A DNA stretch of 64,000 nucleotides, from NCBI GenBank assembly GCA_002308995.1, contig DBWQ01000009.1, positions 95,781 through 159,780 on the forward strand, written 5' to 3'. The stretch is from Clostridiales bacterium UBA1234 (GTDB taxonomy: Bacteria > Bacillota > Clostridia > TANB77 > UBA1234). Below, in pieces: positions 45,182 to 54,511 of this stretch (within the stretch, counting starts at the first letter, position 1; every line of letters begins with the position of its first letter). The notes beneath the pieces are model-generated. The model was not told the DNA's origin. It saw only the letters and a program-made list of their open reading frames with translations, and made no database searches. The position numbers were made by a program, and so were the translations under genes.

Positions 45182-45736
45182 TTGAAAGCAACTGGCGTTG
45201 TCAGGAGAATTGATGATTTAGGAAGAATTGTGATTCCGAAAGAAATTAGAAAAACATTAAGAATTCGAGAGGGAGACCCTTTAGAAATCTTTACCGATAA
45301 AGAAGGAGAGATTATTTTAAAAAAGTATTCTCCGATTGGAGAACTGAGTGAATTTGCCACTCAATATACAGAGGCACTTGCCAAGTCAACAGGGCATATT
45401 GCATGTATTAGTGATAAAGACACCATCATTGCCGTATCGGGAGCACCTAAAAAAGAGTATTTAGAAAAAAGCATCAGTACTGAACTCGAAAAACTCATGG
45501 AAGACAAAATGGTATGGTCTGCCAAAACAAAAGAAGAAAAGCATATGCCAGTATTACTCACCGACCCAAATGAAACGAACTATTCTTCGCAAGTCATTTA
45601 TCCTATCATTGCAGAGGGTGATACAATTGGTAGTGTGATGTTATTATCTAAAGAGCCAACTACCAAAATGAATGATGTAGAACTCAAAGTGGTGCAATCG
45701 GCTGCTCATTTTTTAGGAAAACAAATGGAGGAGTAA
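45182..45736 (+). CDS. spoVT: Stage V sporulation protein T (AbrB-type regulator)
   Basis: 184 residues. The N-terminal AbrB swapped-hairpin DNA-binding domain has TGVVRRIDDLGRIVIPKEI and LRIREGDPLEIF; the C-terminal GAF-like domain follows to the end. SpoVT is a forespore regulator acting under sigma-G. The start is TTG 45182 with AAGGAGG seven bases upstream, where the family begins; an in-frame extension upstream is not expected. Followed by a SpoVB/MurJ-type gene, as in Bacillus. Confidence 0.96.
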   Translation: MKATGVVRRIDDLGRIVIPKEIRKTLRIREGDPLEIFTDKEGEIILKKYSPIGELSEFATQYTEALAKSTGHIACISDKDTIIAVSGAPKKEYLEKSISTELEKLMEDKMVWSAKTKEEKHMPVLLTDPNETNYSSQVIYPIIAEGDTIGSVMLLSKEPTTKMNDVELKVVQSAAHFLGKQMEE

Positions 45737-45766
45737 GAAAGTTGATTTTTCCTTGAAAAAATATGA

Positions 45767-45795
45767 ATTAACACTTATAATGTAAGTGTTAATTC
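45767..45795 (+). promoter_or_regulatory. Inverted repeat before the flippase gene
   Basis: GAATTAACACTTA / TAAGTGTTAATTC, perfect 13-base arms with a short centre, 20 bases before the start codon. It could be an operator, attenuator or the spoVT terminator; the T-run is weak. Confidence 0.55.
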
Positions 45796-45815
45796 TTTAC
45801 TTAAGAGGAGAAATT

Positions 45816-47594
45816 ATGGAAAAGTCTAAAAATAGAACGCAATCATTTATGGAAGGGGTTATGACCCTATTTTTTGCGCAAGTTATTATTAAAATTTTAG
45901 GCCTTTTATATAGATTAGTCATTACCAATGTGGATGGATTTGGCGATGAAGGTAACGGCCTTTATGGAGCAGGATATCAGATTTATACTTTATTACTTGC
46001 GATTGCTTCTCTTGGTGTTCCTAGTGCCATTTCTAAACTGGTTTCAGAAAGACTAGCGGTGGGCAAGCACAAAGAAGCACATGATGTGTTTAAAGTGGCA
46101 CTTTTATTATTTGGTATCATCGGACTCGTAGGTTCATTGGGATTATTCTTTGGCGCAGAGTATATTGCGGTGCATTTTATTGGAAACGTGAATGTGACAG
46201 GTGTGATGAAGGCACTTTCGCCAGCGGTATTTTTTGTAGCGATTTCTGCGGTAATCCGTGGGTATTTTAATGGTATGTATAATATGAAAGCCTCTTCTCA
46301 TTCTCAAATGTTAGAGCAGCTTTTTAAGAGTTCTTTTACCATTATGCTAGTTCTTTTGGTACATTTTTTAGCTACTACCAATCCAACTACACTTGCGAAA
46401 GTGCTTCATATTTCTGAGGAAAATGCCACGATTCAAATGGCGGTTGCGGCAAATTTTGCATCTACCTTGGCAACCATTTGTAGCTTTGCTTATTTAATTA
46501 TATTTTATATGCGCAGAAAAAAAGGCATTCATGAAGAAATTGAAAAGAGCACAGGAACTTATACCAAGTATCCGGTATCCAGTTTAATGAAAACCATTTT
46601 AAAACTATCGATACCAATTTCGCTTGCATCTATTGTATCAGCCATTAATAGAAACATTGATACCGTTACCGTCATGAGTGGATTAAAAACATTACTATTA
46701 AACCTATCACTTGGTGAAAATGCGGTAACAATCATGGATATGATAAGAGGAACTTCTAGTTTGGTAGCAAATGTTGGAGAAGAAATTGTGAATGAAGCCA
46801 ATCGCTTATATGGTATTTTGTCCGGAAAAATTGACATGCTCATCGGTCTTCCACCTGCATTAAATGCGGCATTTGCAACAGCACTGGTGCCTACCATTTC
46901 CAATGCTATTGCCAAAAAAGATGTGGAAACTGCCAAACGAAGAACGGTGTTTTCTCTTCGCTTAACGTTACTCATTGCACTTCCATGCGCTTTTGGAATG
47001 GCATTCTTAGCAGAGCCTATTATGTTACTTCTATTTCCAAATGCCATTGCAGTAGAAGCTCCCATCATCCTAAGAATTAGTGCATGGATTATTATTTTAA
47101 CATTAGTGAATCAAACGGTTGGAGGAGTACTGCAGGGGTTTGGCAAGGTAATGGTTCCTGCAGTCGCACTTGCCTGTGGAGCCGTGGTAAAAGTAATCGT
47201 CAATTTGTTACTCATTCCAAGGATTGGTGTGTATGGAGCCCCAATTGGGTCACTTGCTTGTCTTGCTACAGCGATGATCATAGAACGTATTGTTTTACAT
47301 AAGCATATTAAACTAGAAATGAATTATATGCAAGCTTTGATAAAGCCAGTTCTCTTATGTTTATTTATGGGAGTGACGGCCAATGGTGTTCAATATTTAC
47401 TCGCTAGTATCTTGCATAGACCATCGATAGCAACGTTACTTGCCATTATTTATGCTGTGATAGTGTATTTGTTAGGTATTATCGTATTAAAAGTATTTGA
47501 TAAAAGTGATTATTATATGCTTCCTTATGGAGAGAAAATTTATCACTTTTTACAAAAAATCAAATTGGTAAAACCTACAGTTGACAAGGATTGA
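45816..47594 (+). CDS. SpoVB/MurJ-type polysaccharide flippase
   Basis: 592 residues, about 14 membrane helices, MOP-superfamily exporter of lipid-linked sugars. The N-terminal FFAQVIIKILGLLYRLVITN and YGAGYQIYTLLLAIASLGVPSAISKLVSE (split by the loop) match the SpoVB/YabM/YtgP group. It acts in spore cortex or cell-wall precursor export. ATG 45816 follows AAGAGGAG. Its place after spoVT fits the yabM position of Bacillus; the usual mazG-like yabN is missing between it and the HU/rqcP genes. Confidence 0.93.
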   Translation: MEKSKNRTQSFMEGVMTLFFAQVIIKILGLLYRLVITNVDGFGDEGNGLYGAGYQIYTLLLAIASLGVPSAISKLVSERLAVGKHKEAHDVFKVALLLFGIIGLVGSLGLFFGAEYIAVHFIGNVNVTGVMKALSPAVFFVAISAVIRGYFNGMYNMKASSHSQMLEQLFKSSFTIMLVLLVHFLATTNPTTLAKVLHISEENATIQMAVAANFASTLATICSFAYLIIFYMRRKKGIHEEIEKSTGTYTKYPVSSLMKTILKLSIPISLASIVSAINRNIDTVTVMSGLKTLLLNLSLGENAVTIMDMIRGTSSLVANVGEEIVNEANRLYGILSGKIDMLIGLPPALNAAFATALVPTISNAIAKKDVETAKRRTVFSLRLTLLIALPCAFGMAFLAEPIMLLLFPNAIAVEAPIILRISAWIIILTLVNQTVGGVLQGFGKVMVPAVALACGAVVKVIVNLLLIPRIGVYGAPIGSLACLATAMIIERIVLHKHIKLEMNYMQALIKPVLLCLFMGVTANGVQYLLASILHRPSIATLLAIIYAVIVYLLGIIVLKVFDKSDYYMLPYGEKIYHFLQKIKLVKPTVDKD

Positions 47595-47795
47595 GTAAAC
47601 ATAACTATAAAAAACGTTGAAATATAAACATTTTTTATAAAAAAAGTTGAAAAATAGCAGAAAAAAAGCAGGAAAATAAAAATTAATGGCGAAGTATTTA
47701 CTTAAGAATATAGGTATGATACTATATTAGTGTTACTATTACTTGAGATGAAAGGATAGCAACCAAATAAAAATCTTATTAGGAGGTAATTTAAA

Positions 47796-48074
47796 ATGAA
47801 CAAACTTGAATTAGTTGCAAAAATCGCAGAAGATGCTGAGCTTTCAAAGAAAGATGCTGAGGCAGCTTTAAATGCATTTATTGGTGCTGTTGAAACTGCA
47901 TTAAAGAAAGGTGACAAAGTTCAATTAGTTGGATTTGGTTCTTTCGAAGTTAGAAAAAGAGCTGCTAGAAAGGGTAGAAATCCTCAAACGAAAGAGGAAA
48001 TTAAGATCCCTGCTTCTAAAGCTCCAGTATTCAAAGCTGGTAAGCCTTTAAAAGATCTAGTTAATAAAAAATAG
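47796..48074 (+). CDS. hup: HU-family DNA-binding protein
   Basis: 92 residues. Typical [44 protein letters not shown] (beta arm) and the C-terminal helix [12 protein letters not shown]. Dimeric nucleoid protein that bends DNA. Ribosome site TAGGAGGT. Strong codon bias (GCT, AAA, GTT) fits high expression. Closed by a terminator, so separate from rqcP. Confidence 0.98.
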   Translation: MNKLELVAKIAEDAELSKKDAEAALNAFIGAVETALKKGDKVQLVGFGSFEVRKRAARKGRNPQTKEEIKIPASKAPVFKAGKPLKDLVNKK

Positions 48075-48084
48075 TAAAAAATAA

Positions 48085-48119
48085 AAAAGCTCTAAAACGA
48101 AAGTTTTAGAGCTTTTTTT
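48085..48119 (+). terminator. Terminator after hup
   Basis: AAAAAGCTCTAAAAC / GTTTTAGAGCTTTTT hairpin, strong T-run. Confidence 0.92.
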
Positions 48120-48151
48120 ACTTTATTATTCCTCTAGGAAGGATTTTGGAT

Positions 48152-48412
48152 ATGAGATTAGATAAATTTTTAAAAGTAAGTAGAATTATAAAACGTCGCA
48201 CGGTAGCAAACGAGGCATGTGACTCTGAAAGAGTGATGATTAATGGTAGAATGGCTAAAGCCTCCACTCATGTGAAAGTGGGAGATATAGTAGAGATTAA
48301 ATTTGGTGAAAGAATCTTTAAGTTTCAGGTCCTTTTAGTGGATGAAGTTGTGAAAAAAGAAGATACTGCTCAAATGTATCGTATGATAGAGGAATCATCG
48401 GAACAAAAGTGA
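48152..48412 (+). CDS. rqcP: S4-domain RNA-binding protein RqcP (YabO/Hsp15-like)
   Basis: 86 residues. The S4 fold is marked by MRLDKFLKVSRIIKRRTVANEAC, split by helix breaks, and GRMAKASTHVKVGDIVEIKFGE. In B. subtilis RqcP works with RqcH to add C-terminal alanine tails to nascent chains on stalled 50S subunits. ATG 48152 follows AGGAAGGA. Its position after spoVT, flippase and HU is the Bacillus yabO position. The rqcH gene lies 3.5 kb downstream. Confidence 0.93.
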   Translation: MRLDKFLKVSRIIKRRTVANEACDSERVMINGRMAKASTHVKVGDIVEIKFGERIFKFQVLLVDEVVKKEDTAQMYRMIEESSEQK

Positions 48413-48448
48413 CGGTTTGTGCATATCATACAGCATGGAGTGATGCTG

Positions 48449-48730
48449 ATGATCAATATTTCTTTAAGCCAAGCTTATAGGATGATGCATGAAACAACGG
48501 CAATACTACTGGATGTGCAATTAGAAGAAGACTATCGAAAACAAAAGCTTCCGAATTGTACGCATGTTCCATTAGAAAGTCTTAGCGTATACGCTCCTAT
48601 TGTTTTTCCTCATAAACAAACGCCAATGATTGTGTATTGTCAAAAAGGAATTCGTAGTAGAGTTGCTTGTGATATGCTGATGCGCATGGGGTATGAAAAC
48701 TTATATAATATTGAAAATGGAATTTTATAA
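48449..48730 (+). CDS. Rhodanese-like protein
   Basis: 93 residues, a single rhodanese domain. The active-site Cys is in VYCQKGIRSR; LLDVQLEEDYRKQKLPNCTHVP is the family N-terminal part. Probable sulfurtransferase. ATG 48449 has GGAG eight bases upstream; ATG 48443 is also possible. Confidence 0.88.
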   Translation: MINISLSQAYRMMHETTAILLDVQLEEDYRKQKLPNCTHVPLESLSVYAPIVFPHKQTPMIVYCQKGIRSRVACDMLMRMGYENLYNIENGIL

Positions 48731-48761
48731 AAATGGTGAAGAATCCTTCACCATTTTTTGC
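48729..48761 (+). terminator. Rho-independent terminator
   Basis: AAAATGGTGAAG / CTTCACCATTTTTT hairpin. Confidence 0.88.
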
Positions 48762-48845
48762 TTTTTTTGGCATTATTTTTGCATTGTTTCTTCTATATTA
48801 AGGCTCTAGAATGAAAGTATAGACCATAGAAGAGGTGATTGGAAA

Positions 48846-50435
48846 ATGGCTCAAAAAAATAGAATGAAAATACTCGTTATTCTTATCATACTGTTTGTAG
48901 GAAGCTTACACGCCATGAATGAGGAAAAGATTTGTATGACATATTTGTATGGAAATTTCGATTATTTAAGCTTACTTGGTCGTAAGAAAGGTAGTGTGAA
49001 TGTCATTTCACCAAGTTATTTTGATATTCTAGAGGATGGAAGTTTAAAAGTGAATAGCATTTCGCATGATTTTGTGCAAAAAGTGCATCAAGAAAACATT
49101 AAAATAACGCCTTTTATTAGCAATCATTGGAATCAAAAAGCGGGAAGAAACGCGCTCGAAAATAGTGAAACACTTATCAACCAAATTGTTGCTAAAGTTA
49201 AGCAATATGAACTAGATGGTGTCAATGTGGATATAGAGAACTTAACAAGTAGTGATAGAGAAAGTTATGTTCAATTTGTGAAAAGTTTAAGAGAAAAGAT
49301 GCCAAAGAATAAAACGGTTTCAGTGGCAGTGGCAGCAAATCCCCATGGATTTGAAACGGGTTGGCAAGGTTCTTATGATGAAAGAAAGCTTGCTCAATAT
49401 GCAGACTATTTAGTGATAATGGCCTATGATGAACATTATGAAGGAGGGCCAAAAGGGGCAGTATCGAGTATTCAGTTTTTGCAAAAGTCAGTAGAACAAG
49501 CTTTAACAAAAGTGGATAAAAACAAAATTGTGGTGGGCGTTCCTTTTTATGGACGCTATTGGAAGGAAAAAGAAGAAATAGGTGGATATGGAGTGACACT
49601 CCAAAGAATTCATAAGCTTATAGAAGAATACGAATCACAAGTTTCCTACGATACCTATCACCAAAATGTTGTCGCTAACATTATCATCAAAGAGCATGAG
49701 CAAAAGCCCATCATCAATGGAAAAAAACTATCTGCAGGAAAATATGAATTCTATTATGAAAATGAAAGTAGCATGAAGGAAAAAGTGGAATGGGTGGTAA
49801 AGAAAAATTTAAAAGGAATTGCGGCATGGAGTTTGGGACAAGAAAGTATAGAGGTTTGGGATGCTTTTACAGAATATATGAAACCATCTTTCGTAAAAAC
49901 CGATTCCGAGCCAAAAGAAACTACATGGGCAAAAGATGCTATTTCTTTTGTGAAGACAAAAGGATGGATGAAAGGAAAAAGTGAAAATGATTTTGGAGAA
50001 AATGAGGAATTAACAAGAGCAGAATTTGTTACGATATTAGCAAGAATGATGCAATTGGAAGTTCCACAAACCATAGAAAATGGTTTTTGGGATTTAAGTA
50101 ATCATTGGGCAAAAGATATCATTAATACCGTCAGAAAAACGGGACTGGTAGAGGGGTATTTAGATGGTAGCTTTCGAGCAGAGCAAACTGTAACAAGGGA
50201 GGAGGTAGCAAAAGTATTAAGTTATTTTTTAAAAGATAATTTTTCTTCCTCCAAGACGGAATTGAGCGATGTTCCACAAAACAGATGGTCGTACCAATAT
50301 ATCCAAAAAATGGTAGATAAAGGAGTGTTCATTGGCTATCAAGATGATACTTTTAAGCCACAAAAAAGAATGACAAGAGCGGAAATAGCGATGGTTCTAA
50401 TGAGAATGAATATAAGCCAGCGAAAAATGACGTAA
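48846..50435 (+). CDS. GH18 glycosidase with three SLH domains
   Basis: 529 residues. Signal peptide (1-23). GH18 catalytic domain (25-345) with the DGVNVDIEN motif, catalytic Glu131, and the substrate-side VIMAYDEHYEG. SLH domains at about 358-400, 410-455 and 470-525 anchor it to the wall. Related to YaaH/SleL-type enzymes that cut cortex or septal peptidoglycan. About 200 bases upstream of a paralogous GH18 gene without SLH domains. Start ATG follows GAGGTG. Confidence 0.93.
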   Translation: MAQKNRMKILVILIILFVGSLHAMNEEKICMTYLYGNFDYLSLLGRKKGSVNVISPSYFDILEDGSLKVNSISHDFVQKVHQENIKITPFISNHWNQKAGRNALENSETLINQIVAKVKQYELDGVNVDIENLTSSDRESYVQFVKSLREKMPKNKTVSVAVAANPHGFETGWQGSYDERKLAQYADYLVIMAYDEHYEGGPKGAVSSIQFLQKSVEQALTKVDKNKIVVGVPFYGRYWKEKEEIGGYGVTLQRIHKLIEEYESQVSYDTYHQNVVANIIIKEHEQKPIINGKKLSAGKYEFYYENESSMKEKVEWVVKKNLKGIAAWSLGQESIEVWDAFTEYMKPSFVKTDSEPKETTWAKDAISFVKTKGWMKGKSENDFGENEELTRAEFVTILARMMQLEVPQTIENGFWDLSNHWAKDIINTVRKTGLVEGYLDGSFRAEQTVTREEVAKVLSYFLKDNFSSSKTELSDVPQNRWSYQYIQKMVDKGVFIGYQDDTFKPQKRMTRAEIAMVLMRMNISQRKMT

Positions 50436-50633
50436 TTCCTTACGGAAACAACAGTTTCAGATGGAAAAAGATGACAAAAAATAAGTATAAGTATACATAA
50501 TTATATGCAACTCACCAATATTTTTTTGCCTACGGATACTAGAGCGACAAGACTTTATGATGCTTTTACGTTGAAAAAGACTACAAATTATGTTAAAATA
50601 GTATTAGGCAATACAAAAGAAGGGGTGAGTGAA

Positions 50634-51968
50634 ATGAAAAGATTAGTTGTTGTAACAATGATCATATGGAACGTAGTTTCTGCAGTAACTTTGGCCGCAG
50701 ACCGTCTTAGTTTGGGCTATATTTATGGTGCACCAATCTCTCATTCACAAACAATACAAAGAACACAAGATTCTATTAATGTGGTTTCACCAACAGGTTT
50801 TGATTTAACTGTGGCAGGTCGATTAGATTTAACCGTATTATTAGATAGAAATTTTATTCAAGAGATGCATGAGCAAAATAAAAAAGTTACGCCATTTTTA
50901 AGTAATCATTGGGGAAGAGAGCGTGCGAAAAATGCACTGGATAATCCAGAAGCATTAATCAGTGATATTGTAGCAGTCGTAAAAGAATATGACTTGGATG
51001 GCATTAATGTGGATTTAGAAAATCTTCCTTCTGAATATAAAGATAAGCTAACCAATTTTGTGAGAATGTTAAAAGAAGCGTTAGGTAGCGACAAAACAGT
51101 GTCAATTGCAGTAGCGGCTAATCCATATCGTTTAACGAGTACATGGCTTGCAACCTATGATTATGAAGCACTTGGAAAATATGCAGATTATTTAGTGCTA
51201 ATGGCTTATGATGAACATGGTATCGGTGGAGGAGAAGGTCCAGTTGCTAGTATTAACTATGTAAAGGCTTCACTTGAATATATCTTAGAACTTGTTTCTA
51301 AAGATAAAGTTGTTCTAGGAATTCCTCTTTACGGTAGATATTGGAAAGAAGAAAGTGATAGAGGCGGCGATGCTTTTACGACAAGCTTATTAGAAGATAC
51401 TATTAAAAAATATAAATTATACCCTGAATTGGATGAAGAGACCATGTCAGCAAAACTTGTATGGGATATTCCAGAAGGAGAGGAAATCGAATTTAATGGT
51501 GTCAAACTAGAGAGAGGAACATATACTTTTTGGTATGAAAATGAGGAGAGCATCAAAGCAAAATTAAAATTGGTAAATGAACACAATATTTTAGGAGCGG
51601 CACTTTGGGCATTAACACAAGAGGATAAAAGTTTCTGGAATTATTACAAGAGTGCATTAAACGAAACACCATATGAGTCAGATAAAACGATGTCATTTCA
51701 TAGAAGACAAGAAATCTATAAGAAGATTACCATTTTAAGAAAAGAACCAGTAAAACATATTCCAACACAATTATCATTTTCTTATCAATTTGAAGATAAT
51801 CGTAGTGAATGTTTAGAAAAACTATTTGCCATGTTAGAAAAGAATGATTATCAAATCAAAGACCATATTAGTGAGGATGAGAAAAAGTATTATTTCATTT
51901 TAAAAAGACAAAGAGTAACGATTAAAAACTATAATTTAAAGAGTCACCTAACGGTGACTCTTTTTTAA
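50634..51968 (+). CDS. GH18 glycosidase, tandem paralog without SLH domains
   Basis: 444 residues. Signal peptide (1-21, ending TLAAD), GH18 domain with LDGINVDLEN (catalytic Glu129) and LVLMAYDEHGIGG. The first ~340 residues parallel the previous gene; the ~100-residue C-terminus is different and unassigned. It may be soluble or spore-associated. Its last codons and stop lie inside a terminator hairpin. ATG 50634 follows AAGGGGTG. Confidence 0.92.
   Translation: MKRLVVVTMIIWNVVSAVTLAADRLSLGYIYGAPISHSQTIQRTQDSINVVSPTGFDLTVAGRLDLTVLLDRNFIQEMHEQNKKVTPFLSNHWGRERAKNALDNPEALISDIVAVVKEYDLDGINVDLENLPSEYKDKLTNFVRMLKEALGSDKTVSIAVAANPYRLTSTWLATYDYEALGKYADYLVLMAYDEHGIGGGEGPVASINYVKASLEYILELVSKDKVVLGIPLYGRYWKEESDRGGDAFTTSLLEDTIKKYKLYPELDEETMSAKLVWDIPEGEEIEFNGVKLERGTYTFWYENEESIKAKLKLVNEHNILGAALWALTQEDKSFWNYYKSALNETPYESDKTMSFHRRQEIYKKITILRKEPVKHIPTQLSFSYQFEDNRSECLEKLFAMLEKNDYQIKDHISEDEKKYYFILKRQRVTIKNYNLKSHLTVTLF
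51938..51968. terminator. Terminator overlapping the end of the GH18 coding region
   Basis: AAAGAGTCACC / GGTGACTCTTT hairpin followed by TTT. The stem encodes the last residues of the GH18 protein (SHLTVTLF) and the convergent rqcH stop touches it, so one hairpin serves both directions. Confidence 0.85.
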
Positions 51969-53635
51969 ACGATAATCGTATGGTAATCAGTATACACAAC
52001 TTTTCCTGGGGCACTTCCTACTTCTTTATGCACATGCTTAACGAGACAATAATCTACTTCCACTTTAGTATTTCCTTTTACTTCACTATATTGAATAGCA
52101 AGTGTTGCCGCATAATAAAGAACCTCATCAGAAATAGACTCACTTTCAATAATGACATGACTTCCATGAAATCCTTTGACATGGAGCCATGTATCATTTT
52201 TTTTGGCAATTTTAAACGTCAAACGATCATTTTGCAAATTGTTTTTTCCTACACGAATACAAACATCATCTTTGATAAAAGTAAGTGGCTCTGATGGTTG
52301 TTCTTTATTTTTGTGAGTACGTGTATGCTTGGTTAAATATCCTTCATGGATTAATTCGTTTCGTATTTCATCTACATCTTCTAATGATTCTGCAAGTTCT
52401 AATTCTGACAAGACAGAGGTAAGGTAGTCAATTTGGTTTTCGTATTCTGCCTGATACTTGGTGGCATGTTCCATAGAGTTTTTGGCTTTGGTGTATTTTT
52501 TAAAATAATTTTGAGCATTTCTAGAAGGTGTTACATTCTTTTGAAGAGGGATAGTCACTTCTTGATTATTATCATAATAATTGGTTACAGTGATAGATTC
52601 CATTCCCATTTTAACAAGGTGCATATGGCAGTTTAATAACTCACCATACTGACGATATTTTTCATAATCTTTTGCTTCATGAAGCGTTTGCAGTGCAAGA
52701 GATAATTTTTTGTTCAATTTAGATAAATGAGAATCCACATCATGTTTCAAATTAAGTTTCGCGGTTTTAATCAAAGAGACCGATTCTTTTTGATGATAAA
52801 ACTCATCTAAAAAATTAGAAACTAAGTCATTTTTACACTCATGCTGAAAATCAATTACATAATCTTTTTTGGTATCTAATAATAAAAACGAATCGGTTTT
52901 TTCATCAAGCGAAGATATACTTTCTCTCAAAAGTTGAAAGAGTGTCTTAGTTTCTTCATCAGTAATTGTAGCATGTAGCATATGATGTACTTCGAGAAAA
53001 TGCATAGCAAAAGATTTACTGATGCCAACCAAATGATTAGATAAAAAAGTATCTGTGTAACAAGAGTCATCTGCTTCCTTGAAAAGACTATGAAATGCTT
53101 CATAGGATAAATCCATCAAATTTACTTTCCCCAAAGTGGAAGGAAATGAATAGGCTTTACCTGGCAACACTTCTCTCACAGAGCTCATGGTAATATCTAC
53201 ATGTCGCATAGAATCGATAACAGTATTGGTATCGTTTAGTAAAATGACATTACTATATTTTCCCATCAATTCTACTACTAATTTTTTCTCTACTAAATCT
53301 CCTAATTCGTTTAGGTTTTGAAAAGCAAAAGTGACCACTCGATCAAGACCGTGTTGTAAAATAGAAATCAGTTTTGCCCCTTGTAAATGCTTGCGGAGAA
53401 TCATACAAATTTGAGGAGCTTTAACAGGATTTTCTTTTCCGTACTTTGTCAAATGAATTCTTGCATTATTGGCATCGATTGAAATGAGAAGTTTCAAGTT
53501 TTCACGATTTTGGGTGTGAAAATTGATATACACCTCATTTTTGTTTGGTACATATATTTTTTCTACGCGAGCATTTAAAAGGCTTTGACGTAGTTCATGA
53601 ACCATATTTTTGGTGGTAATTCCATCATAGGCCAT
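51965..53635 (-). CDS. rqcH: Ribosome quality control factor RqcH (NFACT/Rqc2 homolog)
   Basis: 556 residues. NFACT-N domain with the Asp98-Arg99 pair in GLDRVV (counterpart of the DR needed for alanine-tail synthesis), central helix-hairpin-helix and coiled coil (300-420), and the NFACT-R domain with NDRLTFKIAKKNDTW and GSHVIIES. RqcH binds peptidyl-tRNA-blocked 50S subunits and recruits tRNA-Ala. The start ATG follows AAGGACTG. It occurs with rqcP (48152) and ylmH (61140) in the same window. Confidence 0.95.
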   Translation of the reverse strand: MAYDGITTKNMVHELRQSLLNARVEKIYVPNKNEVYINFHTQNRENLKLLISIDANNARIHLTKYGKENPVKAPQICMILRKHLQGAKLISILQHGLDRVVTFAFQNLNELGDLVEKKLVVELMGKYSNVILLNDTNTVIDSMRHVDITMSSVREVLPGKAYSFPSTLGKVNLMDLSYEAFHSLFKEADDSCYTDTFLSNHLVGISKSFAMHFLEVHHMLHATITDEETKTLFQLLRESISSLDEKTDSFLLLDTKKDYVIDFQHECKNDLVSNFLDEFYHQKESVSLIKTAKLNLKHDVDSHLSKLNKKLSLALQTLHEAKDYEKYRQYGELLNCHMHLVKMGMESITVTNYYDNNQEVTIPLQKNVTPSRNAQNYFKKYTKAKNSMEHATKYQAEYENQIDYLTSVLSELELAESLEDVDEIRNELIHEGYLTKHTRTHKNKEQPSEPLTFIKDDVCIRVGKNNLQNDRLTFKIAKKNDTWLHVKGFHGSHVIIESESISDEVLYYAATLAIQYSEVKGNTKVEVDYCLVKHVHKEVGSAPGKVVYTDYHTIIV

Positions 53636-53753
53636 ATCATCAGTCCTTTCTTAATTTTTACATTATAGCGTAAAAAATACAAAATGTCTACTTGAAAACT
53701 TGTGCAAGGACAGATATAATTAACTTATTAAAAAAGAGGGAGAAGGAAAAACG

Positions 53754-54398
53754 ATGAAAAAAGGATATAAGCTACTAATTGTTGCATTTATCATAGCCGT
53801 TGCTGCCAATGTTATTCCTATTGTTTGGCAAAAAATAAAACAAAATCGATTAGAAAAACATGTCATTCCAACCTATAGCTTTGAGATTTCTTATCCTAAG
53901 TCCTTTGAAGAAGTCAAAGAAAAAAGCCTTGAGGTAGACGGAGAAGAACAAATTTCATCCAATATTTCCATCATGGTTTCAGGGGAAAGCGTCGATGATT
54001 ATATGAAAAATATCAATATGACGGAAAATGTGGTGAATGTTATCGACAAGAATAGACATCTTCGCATGCTAGTAGATGCTATTAATATTCCTAAAGCCAG
54101 TTTGCCACTAGAAGAGATTTGTAAACGCTATGTTGTCATGTTTCGCATTTATAATGAAGATGCAAAGATCATCAGTAAAGAACATCAAATTGTTTCGATA
54201 AATGGCATCGATGTGGGCAAAGTGATGCTAACCATCAAAGGAGAAGCAGAAAACTCTAGAGTGATTGCTTACCTATTTTCTTTAGCAGATAAAGAAATCA
54301 CACTAACATTTATCATGCCAGAATCTAAGTTCCCGAGAAATGATATTTTCATGAATAAAATTGCGAAAAGTATTAAAAATGTAGAAACTCCTAATTGA
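53754..54398 (+). CDS. Uncharacterised membrane-anchored protein
   Basis: 214 residues. Signal-anchor helix (about 6-24) then a ~180-residue extracytoplasmic alpha/beta domain starting with YSFEISYPKSFEEV, a pattern seen in PsbP-like folds, though I do not claim that family. No catalytic motif. A hairpin terminator follows. It lies between rqcH and the M23 peptidase gene. Confidence 0.75.
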   Translation: MKKGYKLLIVAFIIAVAANVIPIVWQKIKQNRLEKHVIPTYSFEISYPKSFEEVKEKSLEVDGEEQISSNISIMVSGESVDDYMKNINMTENVVNVIDKNRHLRMLVDAINIPKASLPLEEICKRYVVMFRIYNEDAKIISKEHQIVSINGIDVGKVMLTIKGEAENSRVIAYLFSLADKEITLTFIMPESKFPRNDIFMNKIAKSIKNVETPN

Positions 54399-54440
54399 TT
54401 TTTTGACAAAATATGTTATAATATAAGTAAGTTTAAAGGG

Positions 54441-54481
54441 GAGAGAAAGCACAAAAAAAGAAGGGGTGCTTTCTCTTTTTT
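54441..54481 (+). terminator. Rho-independent terminator or attenuator
   Basis: AGAGAAAGCA / TGCTTTCTCT stem with an A/G-rich loop and a long T-run. A TATAAT at 54417-54422 lies just upstream, so this could also be an attenuator for the M23 gene. Confidence 0.75.
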
Positions 54482-54511
54482 TGTTTTGGTGGGGCAGAAA
54501 GGACTATTCTG

